Below, piece by piece: positions 27,643-36,339 of a stretch of 64,000 bases of DNA; within the stretch, counting starts at the first letter, position 1; each line of letters starts with the position of its first letter. Position numbers and translations under genes: made by a program. Origin of the DNA: Micromonospora citrea (GTDB taxonomy: Bacteria; Actinomycetota; Actinomycetes; Mycobacteriales; Micromonosporaceae). Location: positions 806,001-870,000 of the forward strand of contig NZ_FMHZ01000002.1 in assembly GCF_900090315.1 (NCBI RefSeq), written 5' to 3'. A model generated the notes under the pieces. It saw nothing but the letters and a program-made list of their open reading frames with translations. It was not told where the DNA came from and ran no database searches.

Positions 27643-29313
27643 TCAGCGGGGGTGGGCGCGGTGGCGCAGGGCGCGCAGGCGGTGCAGCACGTCGGTGCCG
27701 CCCCGGCCGAAGTGGTCGTGCAGGGCGCGATACTCGGCGTACAGCTCGTCGTAGGCGGCGGCCCGGGCCGGGTCGGGGCGCCAGGTCTCGCGCCGGCCGG
27801 CGCCCATCACCGCCGAGGCGGCCGGCACGTCCGGGTACGCCCCGGCTGCCACGGCCGCGTGGATGGCCGCGCCCAGCGCCGCCGGGTGGGCGGAGTCCAG
27901 CACGTGCAGCGGCCGGGCGAGCACGTCGGCGTAGATCCGCAGCAGCAGCCGGTTGCCGGTCAGTCCGCCGGCCACGGTCAGCTCCTCGACGGCCACCCCG
28001 GCGGCGGTGAACGCGTCGACGACGGTCCGGGCGCCGAAGGCGGTCGCCTCCAGCAGCGCCCGCCAGATGTCCTCGGGCCGGGTGGCCAGCGTCAGCCCGA
28101 TCAGCACGCCGCTCAGCTCGTGGTCCATCAACACCGACCGGTTGCCGCTGTGCCAGTCCAGCGCCAGCAGCCCGTGCCCGCCCACCGGCTGGGCGGCGGC
28201 GAGGTCGTCCAGCAGCTCGTACGGGCTCAGTCCGCGGCGGCGCGCCTCGTCGGCGTAGCCGGCCGGCAGCGCGTTGCGGACGTACCAGGCGAAGATGTCG
28301 CCGACCCCGCTCTGCCCCGCCTCGTAGCCCCAGGCCCCGGTGGTGACGCCGCCGTCGACCACGCCGCAGACGCCGGGCACCTCGTGGTAGGCGGTCGCGT
28401 TCATGATCAGGCAGGTGGAGGTGCCGAGCACGGCGAGCATGCGGCCCGGTTCCACCGACCGGGCCGCCGCCGCGGTGACGTGCGCGTCGATGGCACCGAC
28501 CGCGACGGCGGTCCCCACCGGCAGTCCGGTCCAGCGGGCCGCCTCGGCGGTCAGCCCGCCGGCGCGGGCGCCGAGCGGGGCGAGCGGCCCGTCGATCCGG
28601 GGCAGCAGCCCGTCGAGGCGGGGGTGCAGGGCGCGCAGGAACTCCGCCGACGGGTACTGCCCGTCCTGCCGCAGCCCCTTGTAGCCGGCGGCGGAGACGT
28701 TGCGGGTCTCCCGGCCGCAGAGCTGCCAGACCAGCCAGTCCGCCGTCTCGATGAAGCGCTCCGCCCGGTCGAAGACCTCCGGGTCGTCCTCCAGCACCTC
28801 CAGCGCCTTGGCGAGCTGCCACTCGGCGGAGACCCGGCCGCCGTAGCGGGGCAGCCACGCCTCGCCGCGCGCGGCGGCGACGTCGTTGATCCGGGCGGCC
28901 TGCCGCTGGGCCGCGTGGTGCTTCCACAGCTTCGGGTACGCGTGCGGCCGGCCGGCCAGGTCGGGCAGCTCGCAGAGCGGGGTGCCGTCGGCGCGGGTGG
29001 GCAGCACGGTGCACGAGGTGGCGTCGACGCCGATGCCGAGCACGTCCTCGGGGCGCACCCCAGCGGCGCGCAGCGCGGCGGGCACCGCGATCCGGAGCAC
29101 CTCGCGGTGGTCGTCGGGGTACTGCAACGCCCAGTCCGGCGGCAGCGGAGTCCCGTCGGGCAGCCGCTCGGTGATCACCCCGTACCGGTACTCGTGGACG
29201 GCCTCGCCCCGCACGGCCCCGTCGGCGACGTCCACGACGACCGCCCGGCCGGAGAGGGTGCCGAAGTCGACCCCGACGACGTGCCGGGGCGACCCGGCTG
29301 CCGGCTGCGCCAC
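27643..29313 (-). CDS. araB: L-ribulokinase (FGGY family)
   Basis: Phosphorylates L-ribulose (and related ketopentoses) with ATP. The 556-residue protein has the first FGGY phosphate loop GVDFGTLSGRAVVVD near residue 13, the GVDATSCTVLP substrate strand near 92, the GAIDAHVTAAA segment near 270, and the second-domain AVLGTSTC and LTVAGGLTGNRLLLRIYAD motifs. The GTG start at 29313 follows gggaggagg. The araA, araD and transporter genes that usually sit with it are absent from this window. Confidence 0.93.
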   Translation of the reverse strand: MAQPAAGSPRHVVGVDFGTLSGRAVVVDVADGAVRGEAVHEYRYGVITERLPDGTPLPPDWALQYPDDHREVLRIAVPAALRAAGVRPEDVLGIGVDATSCTVLPTRADGTPLCELPDLAGRPHAYPKLWKHHAAQRQAARINDVAAARGEAWLPRYGGRVSAEWQLAKALEVLEDDPEVFDRAERFIETADWLVWQLCGRETRNVSAAGYKGLRQDGQYPSAEFLRALHPRLDGLLPRIDGPLAPLGARAGGLTAEAARWTGLPVGTAVAVGAIDAHVTAAAARSVEPGRMLAVLGTSTCLIMNATAYHEVPGVCGVVDGGVTTGAWGYEAGQSGVGDIFAWYVRNALPAGYADEARRRGLSPYELLDDLAAAQPVGGHGLLALDWHSGNRSVLMDHELSGVLIGLTLATRPEDIWRALLEATAFGARTVVDAFTAAGVAVEELTVAGGLTGNRLLLRIYADVLARPLHVLDSAHPAALGAAIHAAVAAGAYPDVPAASAVMGAGRRETWRPDPARAAAYDELYAEYRALHDHFGRGGTDVLHRLRALRHRAHPR

Positions 29314-29435
29314 CGTTCCTCCTCCCGCCGCGGCGCGCCGGCGCCCGGGGCGGGCGGCCGGTCGGCGGCGGCCGGAGGGCAACGCTAACAACACCGCCGA
29401 GCGAACGGGGGCCGACGCCCGCGCCGGGCGGCAGA

Positions 29436-29696
29436 TCAGGCGATAGGCCGCTTGAGGTGGTAGCGGTGCACCTCCGTGCTGCCCTGGATGTTGTTCACGT
29501 CCTCGGCGGCGGAGACCAGTTCCCAGCCCTCCCGACCGGCCCGGTTGAGGTGCGCGATAGCGGTGTCGCCGTACGCGGTGATGTCCCGGCGTGACCCGTC
29601 CGGGCCGTACCAGATGAAGCTGACATGGAAGTTGCGGCCCTGCCCCTGATAGCGGCGGACCAGCAACGCGTACTCCCAGGCGACCATGGCGTCCAT
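29436..29696 (-). CDS. DUF4177-like small protein
   Basis: An 86-residue protein made of a short beta-sheet and one helix: WEYALLVRRY, then FHVSFIWYGPDG, then HLNRAGREGWELVSAAE, which is the pattern of DUF4177-type proteins. Start choice between 29696 and 29687 is open; no clear ribosome site is seen. Function is unknown. Confidence 0.7.
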   Translation of the reverse strand: MDAMVAWEYALLVRRYQGQGRNFHVSFIWYGPDGSRRDITAYGDTAIAHLNRAGREGWELVSAAEDVNNIQGSTEVHRYHLKRPIA

Positions 29697-29762
29697 TATG
29701 AGTGTCCACGCAGGACGGCGGAACACGGGCAGTCGCGCATTGCCGTGCGGTGAACGCGGTGT

Positions 29763-29985
29763 GTCATCCCACGGCCGCGCCCGCCTCCCGCCGGGCCGTC
29801 TCGTCGGCCACCAGCGCGGCCAGCCGGTCCAGGCCGAGGTCGATCTGCTCCAGGGTGACCGCGCTGACCGACAGTCGCAGCGCGTCGACCGGGGAGCCGT
29901 CGTCGTAGAAGTGCGCCATCGGCGTCCAGAGCAGCCCGTACTCGCGGGCGGAGCGGTGCAGCCGCTGCTGCCCGGCCTGCCCCCC
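29763..29985 (-). pseudogene. C-terminal remnant of a MocR-type aminotransferase regulator
   Basis: A minus-strand frame ending at 29763 encodes about 70 residues that look like the C-terminus of a MocR/PdxR fusion protein or fold-type I aminotransferase: REYGLLWTPMAHFYDDGSP, then LRLSVSAVTLEQIDLGLDRLAAL. No start codon or upstream PLP domain exists; the plus-strand MmcQ/YjbR gene begins soon after. This is a truncated relic. Confidence 0.6.
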
Positions 29986-30047
29986 GGCCGGTCCCCGCGC
30001 CGGCCGACCGGCAGCCGGGTGTCGTGGGTCAGGCGTAGGCTCGCGGC

Positions 30048-30449
30048 ATGGCCACCTGGGAGGACGTACGCCGTATCGCGTCGGGTCTGCCGGAGACGAG
30101 CGAGCACCCCTCGTATCAGGGGGCGCCGGCGTGGAAGGTCCGGGACCGGGCGTTCGTGTGGGAGCGTCCGCTGCGCCGCGCCGACCTCGACGCCCTCGGG
30201 GCGGCGGCGCCCGACGGCCCGGTCCTCGGTGTGCGGGTGCCCGACCTGGGCGCGAAGGAGGCCCTGCTCGCCGACGACCCGGCCGTCTACTTCACGACCC
30301 CGCACTTCGACGGCTACCCGGCGGTCCTGGTCCGGCTGGACCGCATCGACCCCGACGAGCTGGCCGAGCTGGTCGTCGAGGCGTGGCAGGACAGGGCGCC
30401 GAAGCGGCTCGCGGCGGCCTACCGGGCGGAGCGGTCGGAGCCCGCCTGA
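30048..30449 (+). CDS. MmcQ/YjbR family protein
   Basis: A 133-residue protein of the YjbR/MmcQ fold (CyaY-like), often annotated as DNA-binding. Family marks are VRRIASGLPETSEHPSYQG at the start, AWKVRDRAFVWERP, then GVRVPDLGAKEALLADDPAVYFTTPHFDGYPAVLVRLDRID in order. The exact role is unclear for the whole family. Monocistronic. Confidence 0.88.
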   Translation: MATWEDVRRIASGLPETSEHPSYQGAPAWKVRDRAFVWERPLRRADLDALGAAAPDGPVLGVRVPDLGAKEALLADDPAVYFTTPHFDGYPAVLVRLDRIDPDELAELVVEAWQDRAPKRLAAAYRAERSEPA

Positions 30450-30477
30450 CGTGCGCCGCGCGGGCGGAGCCCGCCCG

Positions 30478-30550
30478 ACAGGCCGCGCGAGTCAGGCCGC
30501 GCGAGTGGAGCGCGCCCGACAGGCCGCGCGGGTGGAGCGCGCCTGGTGTG
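30478..30550. repeat. Short tandem GC repeats after the YjbR gene
   Basis: The unit acaggccgcgcg followed by gtggagcgcgcc repeats about three times with small changes in the 30450-30661 spacer. No gene is seen in it. Confidence 0.5.
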
Positions 30551-30661
30551 CGGGCGGGCAGAGCCCGACTGGCCGCCAGATGGGCGGCCGACCGGGACGC
30601 GTTCGAGCGGCGCCGCTGAGGTGTCGCTCCGCCCAGCTGGGTCCGGAGTCGGCGGGTGGGG

Positions 30662-31132
30662 TCAGCCGGGCAGGGCTGCCGCGACCGCCTGCTCCGGGGT
30701 GGCCACGTGCAGCGGGCCGGGGACAGGCTCGCCGGCGGCGTCGACGACCCGCCATCCGCCGAGCACCACCACGGGGATGCCACCGCGTCGCAGGCCCAGG
30801 GCCACCTCGGAGAGCGTGCCCCACGAGCCGCCGACCGCGATCACCGCGTCGGCGCTCCACACCAGGATCGCGTTGCGCGCCTGGCCCATGTTGGTGACGA
30901 TCGTGGCCGACACGTCCGCCGCGGGGCCGGGGGCGGCGCCGTCGTCGGGGCGTACGCCGATGACCAGGCCGGCGCGGGAGCGGGCGCCGGCGGCGACGGC
31001 GGACATCACCCCGCCGCCGCCTCCGCAGAGCACGGTCGCGCCCCGCTCGGCGAGCAGCTCGCCAACTCGGCGGGCGTGCGCCAGTTCGGCGTCCGACGCG
31101 GTCGCCGGCCCGCACACCGCCACCTGCACCAT
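30662..31132 (-). CDS. LOG-like / TIGR00725 family Rossmann protein
   Basis: A 156-residue Rossmann-fold protein related to the lysine-decarboxylase-like (LOG/SLOG) family. It has the LLAERGATVLCGGGGGVMSAVAAGA nucleotide loop near residues 28-50 and the AVIAVGGSWGTLSEVALGLRRGGIPVVVLGGW segment near 95-128, the place of the GGxGTxxE motif. Members hydrolyse nucleotide phosphoribose bonds or bind nucleotides in defence; which applies here is not known. Confidence 0.85.
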   Translation of the reverse strand: MVQVAVCGPATASDAELAHARRVGELLAERGATVLCGGGGGVMSAVAAGARSRAGLVIGVRPDDGAAPGPAADVSATIVTNMGQARNAILVWSADAVIAVGGSWGTLSEVALGLRRGGIPVVVLGGWRVVDAAGEPVPGPLHVATPEQAVAAALPG

Positions 31133-31199
31133 CCCGCCATGATGCCCGACGCGGGGTGGCTCCCCGGCGGACGCCGCCGCAGAGCCACGGTGGTGGAGG

Positions 31200-32108
31200 T
31201 CAGAACACGGAGACGCCGTAGCGGCTGAGCGCCTCGCTGACAGGCTGGAAGAAGGTGGTGCCGCCGGTGCGGCAGTTGCCGCTGCCGCCGGAGGTGAGCC
31301 CGAGGGCGGTGCTGCCGGAGTAGAGCGGGCCGCCGCTGTCGCCGGGCTCGGCGCAGACGTTGGTGGCGATCATGCCCCGCACGGTGCCCTCGGCGTACCG
31401 GACGGTGGCGTTGAGGCCGGTCACGGTGCCGCTGCGGGTGCCGGTGGTGCTGCCGCGCCGGGTCACCTGCTGGCCGACGAACGCGCTCCCGGCGGCGGTG
31501 ATGTCCTGCGAGCCGACGGAGCCGTCGATGGCGATCGAGGTGTTGGTGTAGCGGACGATGCCGTAGTCGTTGCCCGGGAAGCTGGTGCCGGTCCGGTCGC
31601 CGAGCTTGGTGCTCTGGGCCGAGTTGGCGTACCAGGCGGAGACCACGTCGGTGCAGTGCCCGGCGGTGAGGAAGTAGTAGGTGCTGCCGCTGCGCACGAT
31701 GAAGCCGAGCGAGCAGCGGTAGCCGCCGCCGTAGATGGCGTCGCCGCCGGAGATCCGCATGCTCAGTCTGCCGGCGAGCGGGGTGACCCGGGCGGTGCCG
31801 CCGGCGGCGGCCACCGCGGCGCGGATGCGGGCCGCCTGGGCGGCGCCGACGGTGCCGTCGATGCCGACGACCACCTGGTTGGCGACCGGGTCGACCCAGA
31901 GGGCGGTGCCGGTGACACCCAGGTCCACCCGGGACCGGGCGGAGTCCAGGGCACGGGTGCTGTGGCTGACGAGGCGGGCGGCGCCGCCGGCGGCACGGAC
32001 CGCGGCGGCGGCGCGCTCGTCGGTGACGGCGACGACCGTGCGGCCCGAGGCGGCGTCCAGGTACACCTGACCGGCCGCCAGAAGCGCCAGCGGGGGTGAC
32101 GCGGTCAC
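31200..32108 (-). CDS. S1 (streptogrisin/alpha-lytic-like) protease lacking a signal peptide
   Basis: Chymotrypsin-fold serine protease, 302 residues. The triad is visible as His in FLTAGHC, Asp in GNDYGIV and Ser in [12 protein letters not shown] shortened pro-region (about residues 20-115, with [16 protein letters not shown]) precedes the mature domain (starts near IYGGGYRCS). Close relatives are exported, yet this protein starts [16 protein letters not shown] with no basic n-region or usable signal peptide. Its GTG overlaps the stop of the upstream gene by 4 bp. The secretion leader seems to have been lost or replaced. Confidence 0.88.
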   Translation of the reverse strand: MTASPPLALLAAGQVYLDAASGRTVVAVTDERAAAAVRAAGGAARLVSHSTRALDSARSRVDLGVTGTALWVDPVANQVVVGIDGTVGAAQAARIRAAVAAAGGTARVTPLAGRLSMRISGGDAIYGGGYRCSLGFIVRSGSTYYFLTAGHCTDVVSAWYANSAQSTKLGDRTGTSFPGNDYGIVRYTNTSIAIDGSVGSQDITAAGSAFVGQQVTRRGSTTGTRSGTVTGLNATVRYAEGTVRGMIATNVCAEPGDSGGPLYSGSTALGLTSGGSGNCRTGGTTFFQPVSEALSRYGVSVF

Positions 32109-32761
32109 GGCATCGACGGGCTCGCGGGCCAGCCGTTCAGGTGGGCGAACTGGCGGAGGTACCGTTCGCAGGCCCTGACGAAGTCGTCGTTGCCCGGCGG
32201 AAGGCGGGTCGAAGCGACGACGTGGGCGGGGTCCGGCGAGCGGGGTCGCAGCATGCCGATCTGATCGTCGACGAACCTTCCGCCGGCGAGGTCGGCGACC
32301 GCCAACGCCAGGGCCACCGCCGTGACGACGCCGACGCAGGTGCGGGGAGGGCTGAAGACGGCTTCCGTCCCGCCGCCGGCCTCGGGAAGATGGTCGATGA
32401 CCATCACCAACACCGTGTCGTTCCCGCCGTCGACGTCGACCTCGTAGTGCACCGAGTTCGGCGGCTCCTCGTCCGCCTGCTCGACGGGCCCACCGATGAC
32501 GGTGGAGAGCAGCTCCGGCCCGGTCAACCGCCGGCCCTCGCAGAGGCGCCGCCCCCGCTCGTAGCGCCGGTCGGCGACGACGTGCAGCCCGGGCACCGCG
32601 TCCAGCCCGAGCAGGTCGGTCAGCGTGTCCCGCGCCGCGGTCAGCACGGCGGCGAGGGTGAGCGGCCGCGGCAGGGTGGCTTCCAGGTCGACGGACACGT
32701 CGAGACGGTACCGCGTGGGCGACCCACGACCGGCCGGGCGATCACGCGGTGCCGACGTCAC
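32105..32761 (-). CDS. Unknown protein coupled to the S1 protease
   Basis: A 218-residue soluble protein, not recognised. It contains a central acidic segment ([23 protein letters not shown]) followed by a hydrophobic helix ([20 protein letters not shown], about residues 140-160) that might contact a membrane, and an Asp/Arg-rich C-terminus. The GTG start follows a ggggagg run closely. Its stop overlaps the protease start, so the two are probably made together; it could be an immunity protein or chaperone for it, but that is a guess. Confidence 0.6.
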   Translation of the reverse strand: MTSAPRDRPAGRGSPTRYRLDVSVDLEATLPRPLTLAAVLTAARDTLTDLLGLDAVPGLHVVADRRYERGRRLCEGRRLTGPELLSTVIGGPVEQADEEPPNSVHYEVDVDGGNDTVLVMVIDHLPEAGGGTEAVFSPPRTCVGVVTAVALALAVADLAGGRFVDDQIGMLRPRSPDPAHVVASTRLPPGNDDFVRACERYLRQFAHLNGWPASPSMP

Positions 32762-32785
32762 CCTCCCCCAGCGGCGGGGAACAGG

Positions 32786-34030
32786 TCAGGCGGCGGGCGT
32801 GCCGCCTGGATCGCGCACCGCGACCGCGCGACGGCGCCGGGCGAGGAACAGCACGACCGCACCGCCGGCCACCAGGGCAAGACCGCTCGCCGCGACCAGC
32901 CCCGTCCGCGGCCCGGTGACCGGCAGACCACCCCCGCCGCCGCCGTCGCCGTCGCCACCGTCACCGTTCCCGGCGCTGCCGCTCGCCGCGACTAGGACCG
33001 CGAACCCGTCCTGGTTGTCGCTGTCGTCCACGTCGGCCACCGGCACGGCGACGGCGTTCGCCGGCAGCTCGGTGCGCGGCGGGCCGGAGCGGGCGTCCGT
33101 CCGCTCGGCCAGGCCCTCGACCCGCACCGTCCCGCCCGTCAACGTGACGGGCGCCCTGGTGGACGCCGCCACCGTCACCAGCTCGTGCAGCTCGACGGCG
33201 GAGTGGCTGTCGTCGTTCGGGTCGATGTCCTGGCCGGCCGGTACGAGGGCGAGCGTGTCGTAGGTGCAGACGGCCGAGCGCCGGTCGTCGGCGACCGCGC
33301 ACTCCTCGGGCGGTCGGGTGAACGTCACCGTTTCGGGCACGCGCAGCGTGACCCTGACGCCGCCGACCGACCTGCGGCCCTGGTTGACGATCCGGTAGCG
33401 CAGCGCGCCCGTCTCACCCGGCTGCAACGTCCCGGTGGGTACGAGCCGGCCGCCCGCGCCCACCCTCACCGACTGCTTGACGTCCCGCGCCACCACCGAC
33501 AGGTCGGCCACGGGGTCGTCGACCAGCCTGAGCGTGAACCACCTGCGGTCGCTGGTCTCCATCGGCTCGTCGCCCCAGGCCATGCCGGCCTCGACGGAGA
33601 ACTTCCCCTCGAAGGGCTGGTTGCCCTGGACGCGGACGTCGATGGGCAGGTCCACCGTCTCGCCGGGCGCCGGCAGCAGCTCCGGAAGCACGCTCGCCTC
33701 GATCCGGCAGTACCAGCCCGAGGCGTCGCCGTCGCACTCGCCGGAGCCGCCGCCCTCCGGCCACATCAGGGAGATCCGGTGCGGCCAGTCCGGCTCGCCG
33801 GGGCGGACGTGGAAGATCACCTGGCTCGGCGTCCGGTCGGTGAGGTTCGTGAGTCTGAGGTGGATCCGCTTCTTCTCGACACCCACCGGGACCGTCGTAC
33901 CGGTCAGGTCGAACGTGAACCGGGGTTCCGCACCGGCCGCCGGGGCGGGACCGGCGGGAACGCCCAGCCCGGCGAGGACGAGCAGCGCCGCCGCGCCCGC
34001 CCGCGACAGCCACCGCAGACCGAGACCCAT
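32786..34030 (-). CDS. LPXTG-anchored surface protein with DUF11-like domains
   Basis: A 414-residue secreted protein. A signal peptide (residues 1-33) is followed by two to three beta-sandwich domains; the second (about 170-330) has the LQPGETGALRYRIVNQGRRSVGGVRVTLRVP pattern of DUF11/CARDB-type domains. The Gly/Asp-rich spacer (345-368) leads to the sortase motif LPVTG (369-373), a TM helix and an RRRR tail. It is probably fixed to peptidoglycan by a class E or similar sortase. Confidence 0.9.
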   Translation of the reverse strand: MGLGLRWLSRAGAAALLVLAGLGVPAGPAPAAGAEPRFTFDLTGTTVPVGVEKKRIHLRLTNLTDRTPSQVIFHVRPGEPDWPHRISLMWPEGGGSGECDGDASGWYCRIEASVLPELLPAPGETVDLPIDVRVQGNQPFEGKFSVEAGMAWGDEPMETSDRRWFTLRLVDDPVADLSVVARDVKQSVRVGAGGRLVPTGTLQPGETGALRYRIVNQGRRSVGGVRVTLRVPETVTFTRPPEECAVADDRRSAVCTYDTLALVPAGQDIDPNDDSHSAVELHELVTVAASTRAPVTLTGGTVRVEGLAERTDARSGPPRTELPANAVAVPVADVDDSDNQDGFAVLVAASGSAGNGDGGDGDGGGGGGLPVTGPRTGLVAASGLALVAGGAVVLFLARRRRAVAVRDPGGTPAA

Positions 34031-34139
34031 GGCGGACTCCTTCAGTGGTCGACGCCCCCATCCAAGCCGCTCGCATCGACTCTGGCAAACGTCCTCCCCC
34101 GGCCGACCCGCCGTCCCGCCGGTACGCGCGCCGCGTCTA

Positions 34140-34706
34140 CTAGACCTGGGCGCCGTTCCAGTGCAGGTCGCCGTCGGGCCACCGGTCGAACGGCTCGGTC
34201 ACCGGCAGCACGAACCAGCCGTCACTGCTGTCCACCACCCGGGCCGGGTCCTCGACGTCAAGGGGGCAGTAGAACGAGCGGGTCGGTGGCAGTTGCTGCC
34301 ACCCGATCGAGCGGTAGTAGCCGCGGACGGGCTCGTTGCAGCCGAGCAGCCCGAACGGGACCGCCAGCTCGTCCAGCGCCGCCGCGATGCCGGCGCCGAG
34401 CTGCCGGCCGATCCCGGAACCCTGCCGGTCGGGGCGTACCGCAACCAGCCCGACCACGGCCACCAGTTGCTCGACCGTCCGGTCGGGACGGACCACTTGG
34501 ATGAAGCGACGCAGCACGCCGGCATGGGCGGCGACCCCGGTGTCGTCGTTGATCGTGACCCGCAGCTCGGGCCGGGCGCCCGCCCAGCTCCGCCGCCCCT
34601 CGAAGGCGCCCGGATAGGTCGGGAACGCCGCACGGAGGGTGGCCGCGATTTGCGCGTGCCCCGCCGGGTCCAGCGCGCCCTCCCGGTAGATGGTCCAAGG
34701 TGTCAT
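34140..34706 (-). CDS. NodA-like N-acyltransferase
   Basis: A 188-residue protein whose sequence follows rhizobial NodA, which acylates the chitooligosaccharide Nod-factor backbone. Segments shared with NodA as I remember it: FEGRRSWAGARPELR (35-49), GVAAHAGVLRRFIQV (57-71), VRPDRQGSGIG (90-100), LDELAVPF (111-118), LPPTR (139-143) and a C-terminal VLP...W..G....NG block (167-185). The middle part also fits a GNAT acetyl-CoA loop. No nodB, nodC or other nod gene is near. A GNAT acetyltransferase of unknown substrate is the conservative alternative. Confidence 0.7.
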   Translation of the reverse strand: MTPWTIYREGALDPAGHAQIAATLRAAFPTYPGAFEGRRSWAGARPELRVTINDDTGVAAHAGVLRRFIQVVRPDRTVEQLVAVVGLVAVRPDRQGSGIGRQLGAGIAAALDELAVPFGLLGCNEPVRGYYRSIGWQQLPPTRSFYCPLDVEDPARVVDSSDGWFVLPVTEPFDRWPDGDLHWNGAQV

Positions 34707-34852
34707 ACGGCCACGATAGGCGTCCGACGGCCGACCGCCGGCCGCGAGATTCCCGTCTGCCGTTGGCGAACCGGAGTTGCCCGGTGGCGACGTATGCCGA
34801 ATGCTGGCGAGGCCGTCACCGGGACGGGCGACGACGTGAGCAGCGGGGTGGT

Positions 34853-35230
34853 ATGACCGATCGGGTACGTGCCGAGGAGCTGCGCCGGGCCGAGCGCCGG
34901 CTCCAGGCCGCGCAGCTCGCCAGCGACGTGGCCTGCCTGGACGCGTTGCTCGACGACCGGCTCGTCTTCACCGGGCCGGACGGCGGGCGACACTCCAAGG
35001 AGGACGACCTGCGCGTGCACCGCAGTGGCCGGCAGGTGCTGACCACGGTGGCCGAGGAGGAGCTGACCGTCCTCGTCACCGGGCCCACCGGGGTCACCTG
35101 GTTTCTCGGCAGGGTGGTGGGCAGCGTCGACGGGTCGCCGTTCGACGTTCGGATGCGCTACACCCGCACCTGGGTGCGGGACGACCGGCACGGGTGGCGG
35201 GTCATCGCCGCGCACGCCAGCGTCGTCTGA
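34853..35230 (+). CDS. NTF2-like/DUF4440 protein
   Basis: A 125-residue cone-shaped NTF2-fold protein: an N-terminal helix pair (ELRRAERRLQAAQLASDVACLDALLDDRLVFTGPDGG), then a curved sheet ending RYTRTWVRDDRHGWRVIAAHASVV. This is the DUF4440/SnoaL-like layout used by small ketosteroid-isomerase-type enzymes or ligand-binding proteins. Substrate unknown. ATG at 34853; the frame is open a little further upstream but has no better start. Confidence 0.82.
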   Translation: MTDRVRAEELRRAERRLQAAQLASDVACLDALLDDRLVFTGPDGGRHSKEDDLRVHRSGRQVLTTVAEEELTVLVTGPTGVTWFLGRVVGSVDGSPFDVRMRYTRTWVRDDRHGWRVIAAHASVV

Positions 35231-35306
35231 CGGCGACGCATGCCGACCGCCGGGCCCTCCCTGCGCATCGCCAGGGCCTGCAACGCGGTCGGCACCCGCA
35301 GCCCGC

Positions 35307-35993
35307 CTAGTCGACCACCAGGAGGCCGGACAGGAGGACGCCCCGGGCCAGGTTGAGCACCCGTCGCAGCCGGGAAAGCCCGTACGGACGCACCGTGGTG
35401 TCCGCGTCGAACGCCCCGCCGAGGCTGCTGTCGATGTTGCACTCCGCGCCACCGTCGTCGTGGACGTCGAGCACCCCGGCCGGGGCGAAGACCACCACCG
35501 GATCGTCGCACCGCACCGCCGACACCAGCAGCCCGTACGCGTCGGCCGGGGTGGCAGGCACCACCGTGGTCACCCCGACGTCGGCAAAGAGGCTGTACGG
35601 GTGGTCGGAGTGCTGCCCCGCCCAGCCCGTGCGGGAACCGGAGCCGGGCACCAGGTAGGTGACCGGGACCGCGCACTGCCCGCCGGTCATCAGCGGGAAC
35701 TTGTGGGCGCGGTTGACGATCTGCTCGAAGACCAGGAACAACAGCGACGGGATCTGGAACTCCACCACCGGCCGCAGCCCGGCCAGGGCCGCCCCCGTGG
35801 CGAAGCTGGTGAACGCCTGCTCCGACAGCGGCCTGTCGCACACCCGGTCGGGGCCGAGCCGCCGGAACAGCCCGGCGGTGACGTTCGAGGCGGCCACCCG
35901 GATGTCCTCGCCGAGCGGGAACACCGACTCGTCGCGGGCCAACTCGTCGGCCAGCGCCCGGGTGAGCGCCTTGCGGTAGGACAGCCTGGGCAT
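35307..35993 (-). CDS. E1-beta-like protein, C-terminally truncated
   Basis: Residues 1-185 match an E1 beta subunit of 2-oxoacid dehydrogenase: LSYRKALTRALADELARDESVFPLGEDI, the VVEFQIPSLLFLVFEQIVNRAHKF segment and DPVVVFAPAGVLDV. The normal second domain (about 130 residues) is missing; after residue 190 the sequence is unlike the family and stops at 228. It lies at the end of the PKS operon, next to an E1-alpha-like remnant. It may be a relic of a starter-unit supply pair; a specialised short protein is less likely. Confidence 0.65.
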   Translation of the reverse strand: MPRLSYRKALTRALADELARDESVFPLGEDIRVAASNVTAGLFRRLGPDRVCDRPLSEQAFTSFATGAALAGLRPVVEFQIPSLLFLVFEQIVNRAHKFPLMTGGQCAVPVTYLVPGSGSRTGWAGQHSDHPYSLFADVGVTTVVPATPADAYGLLVSAVRCDDPVVVFAPAGVLDVHDDGGAECNIDSSLGGAFDADTTVRPYGLSRLRRVLNLARGVLLSGLLVVD

Positions 35994-36107
35994 CTACCCA
36001 CCTCCGGTGCGGGCGGTCAGCCCGCTGGCGTACAGGTGCGCGCGGGCGTCGGCCGGCTCCGGCTCGGCGCATCGGCGCAGGGTGGCTCGGTCGACCGGTT
36101 CGGGAAG
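35994..36107 (-). pseudogene. E1-alpha-like 3' remnant plus empty spacer
   Basis: A 37-codon minus-strand frame bounded by stops encodes a helical tail (ATLRRCAEPEPADARAHLYAS) one base upstream of the E1-beta-like start, the position of an E1 alpha C-terminus. Nothing longer remains. The rest of the gap to 36339 is short GAC/GGC-rich low-complexity DNA in which I see no gene. Assignment as E1 alpha is by position only. Confidence 0.35.
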
Positions 36108-36339
36108 TCACCGGAGCGTGCGGGGTGGCGGTCCCGCCTCGCGCCGACGAACGCGGCGGTTCCCACGCGGACCGCGGACCGCGCCCGTCCGGACAGGACG
36201 GACCGGCCCGACGACACGACGGGAGCGGACGACCACGGGCCGACAGCGACGGGCGCACCACCACGGGCGACCACGACCACCGGCGGACACGACAGAGCCG
36301 CCGGTGCCCGGCGGGCACCGGCGGCGTGACCGGCCCGGG

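Noticed and set aside
24308..29014. A 1568-codon open frame on the minus strand
   Set aside because: It lies antisense to glyA and shares other frames with the metallophosphoesterase and ribulokinase. The product is low-complexity Arg/Gly/Ala without domains. It stays open because GC-rich third positions rarely make stops.
27643..29313. An arabinose utilisation operon around the ribulokinase
   Set aside because: No isomerase, epimerase, sugar transporter or regulator of that pathway is adjacent; only the kinase is seen.
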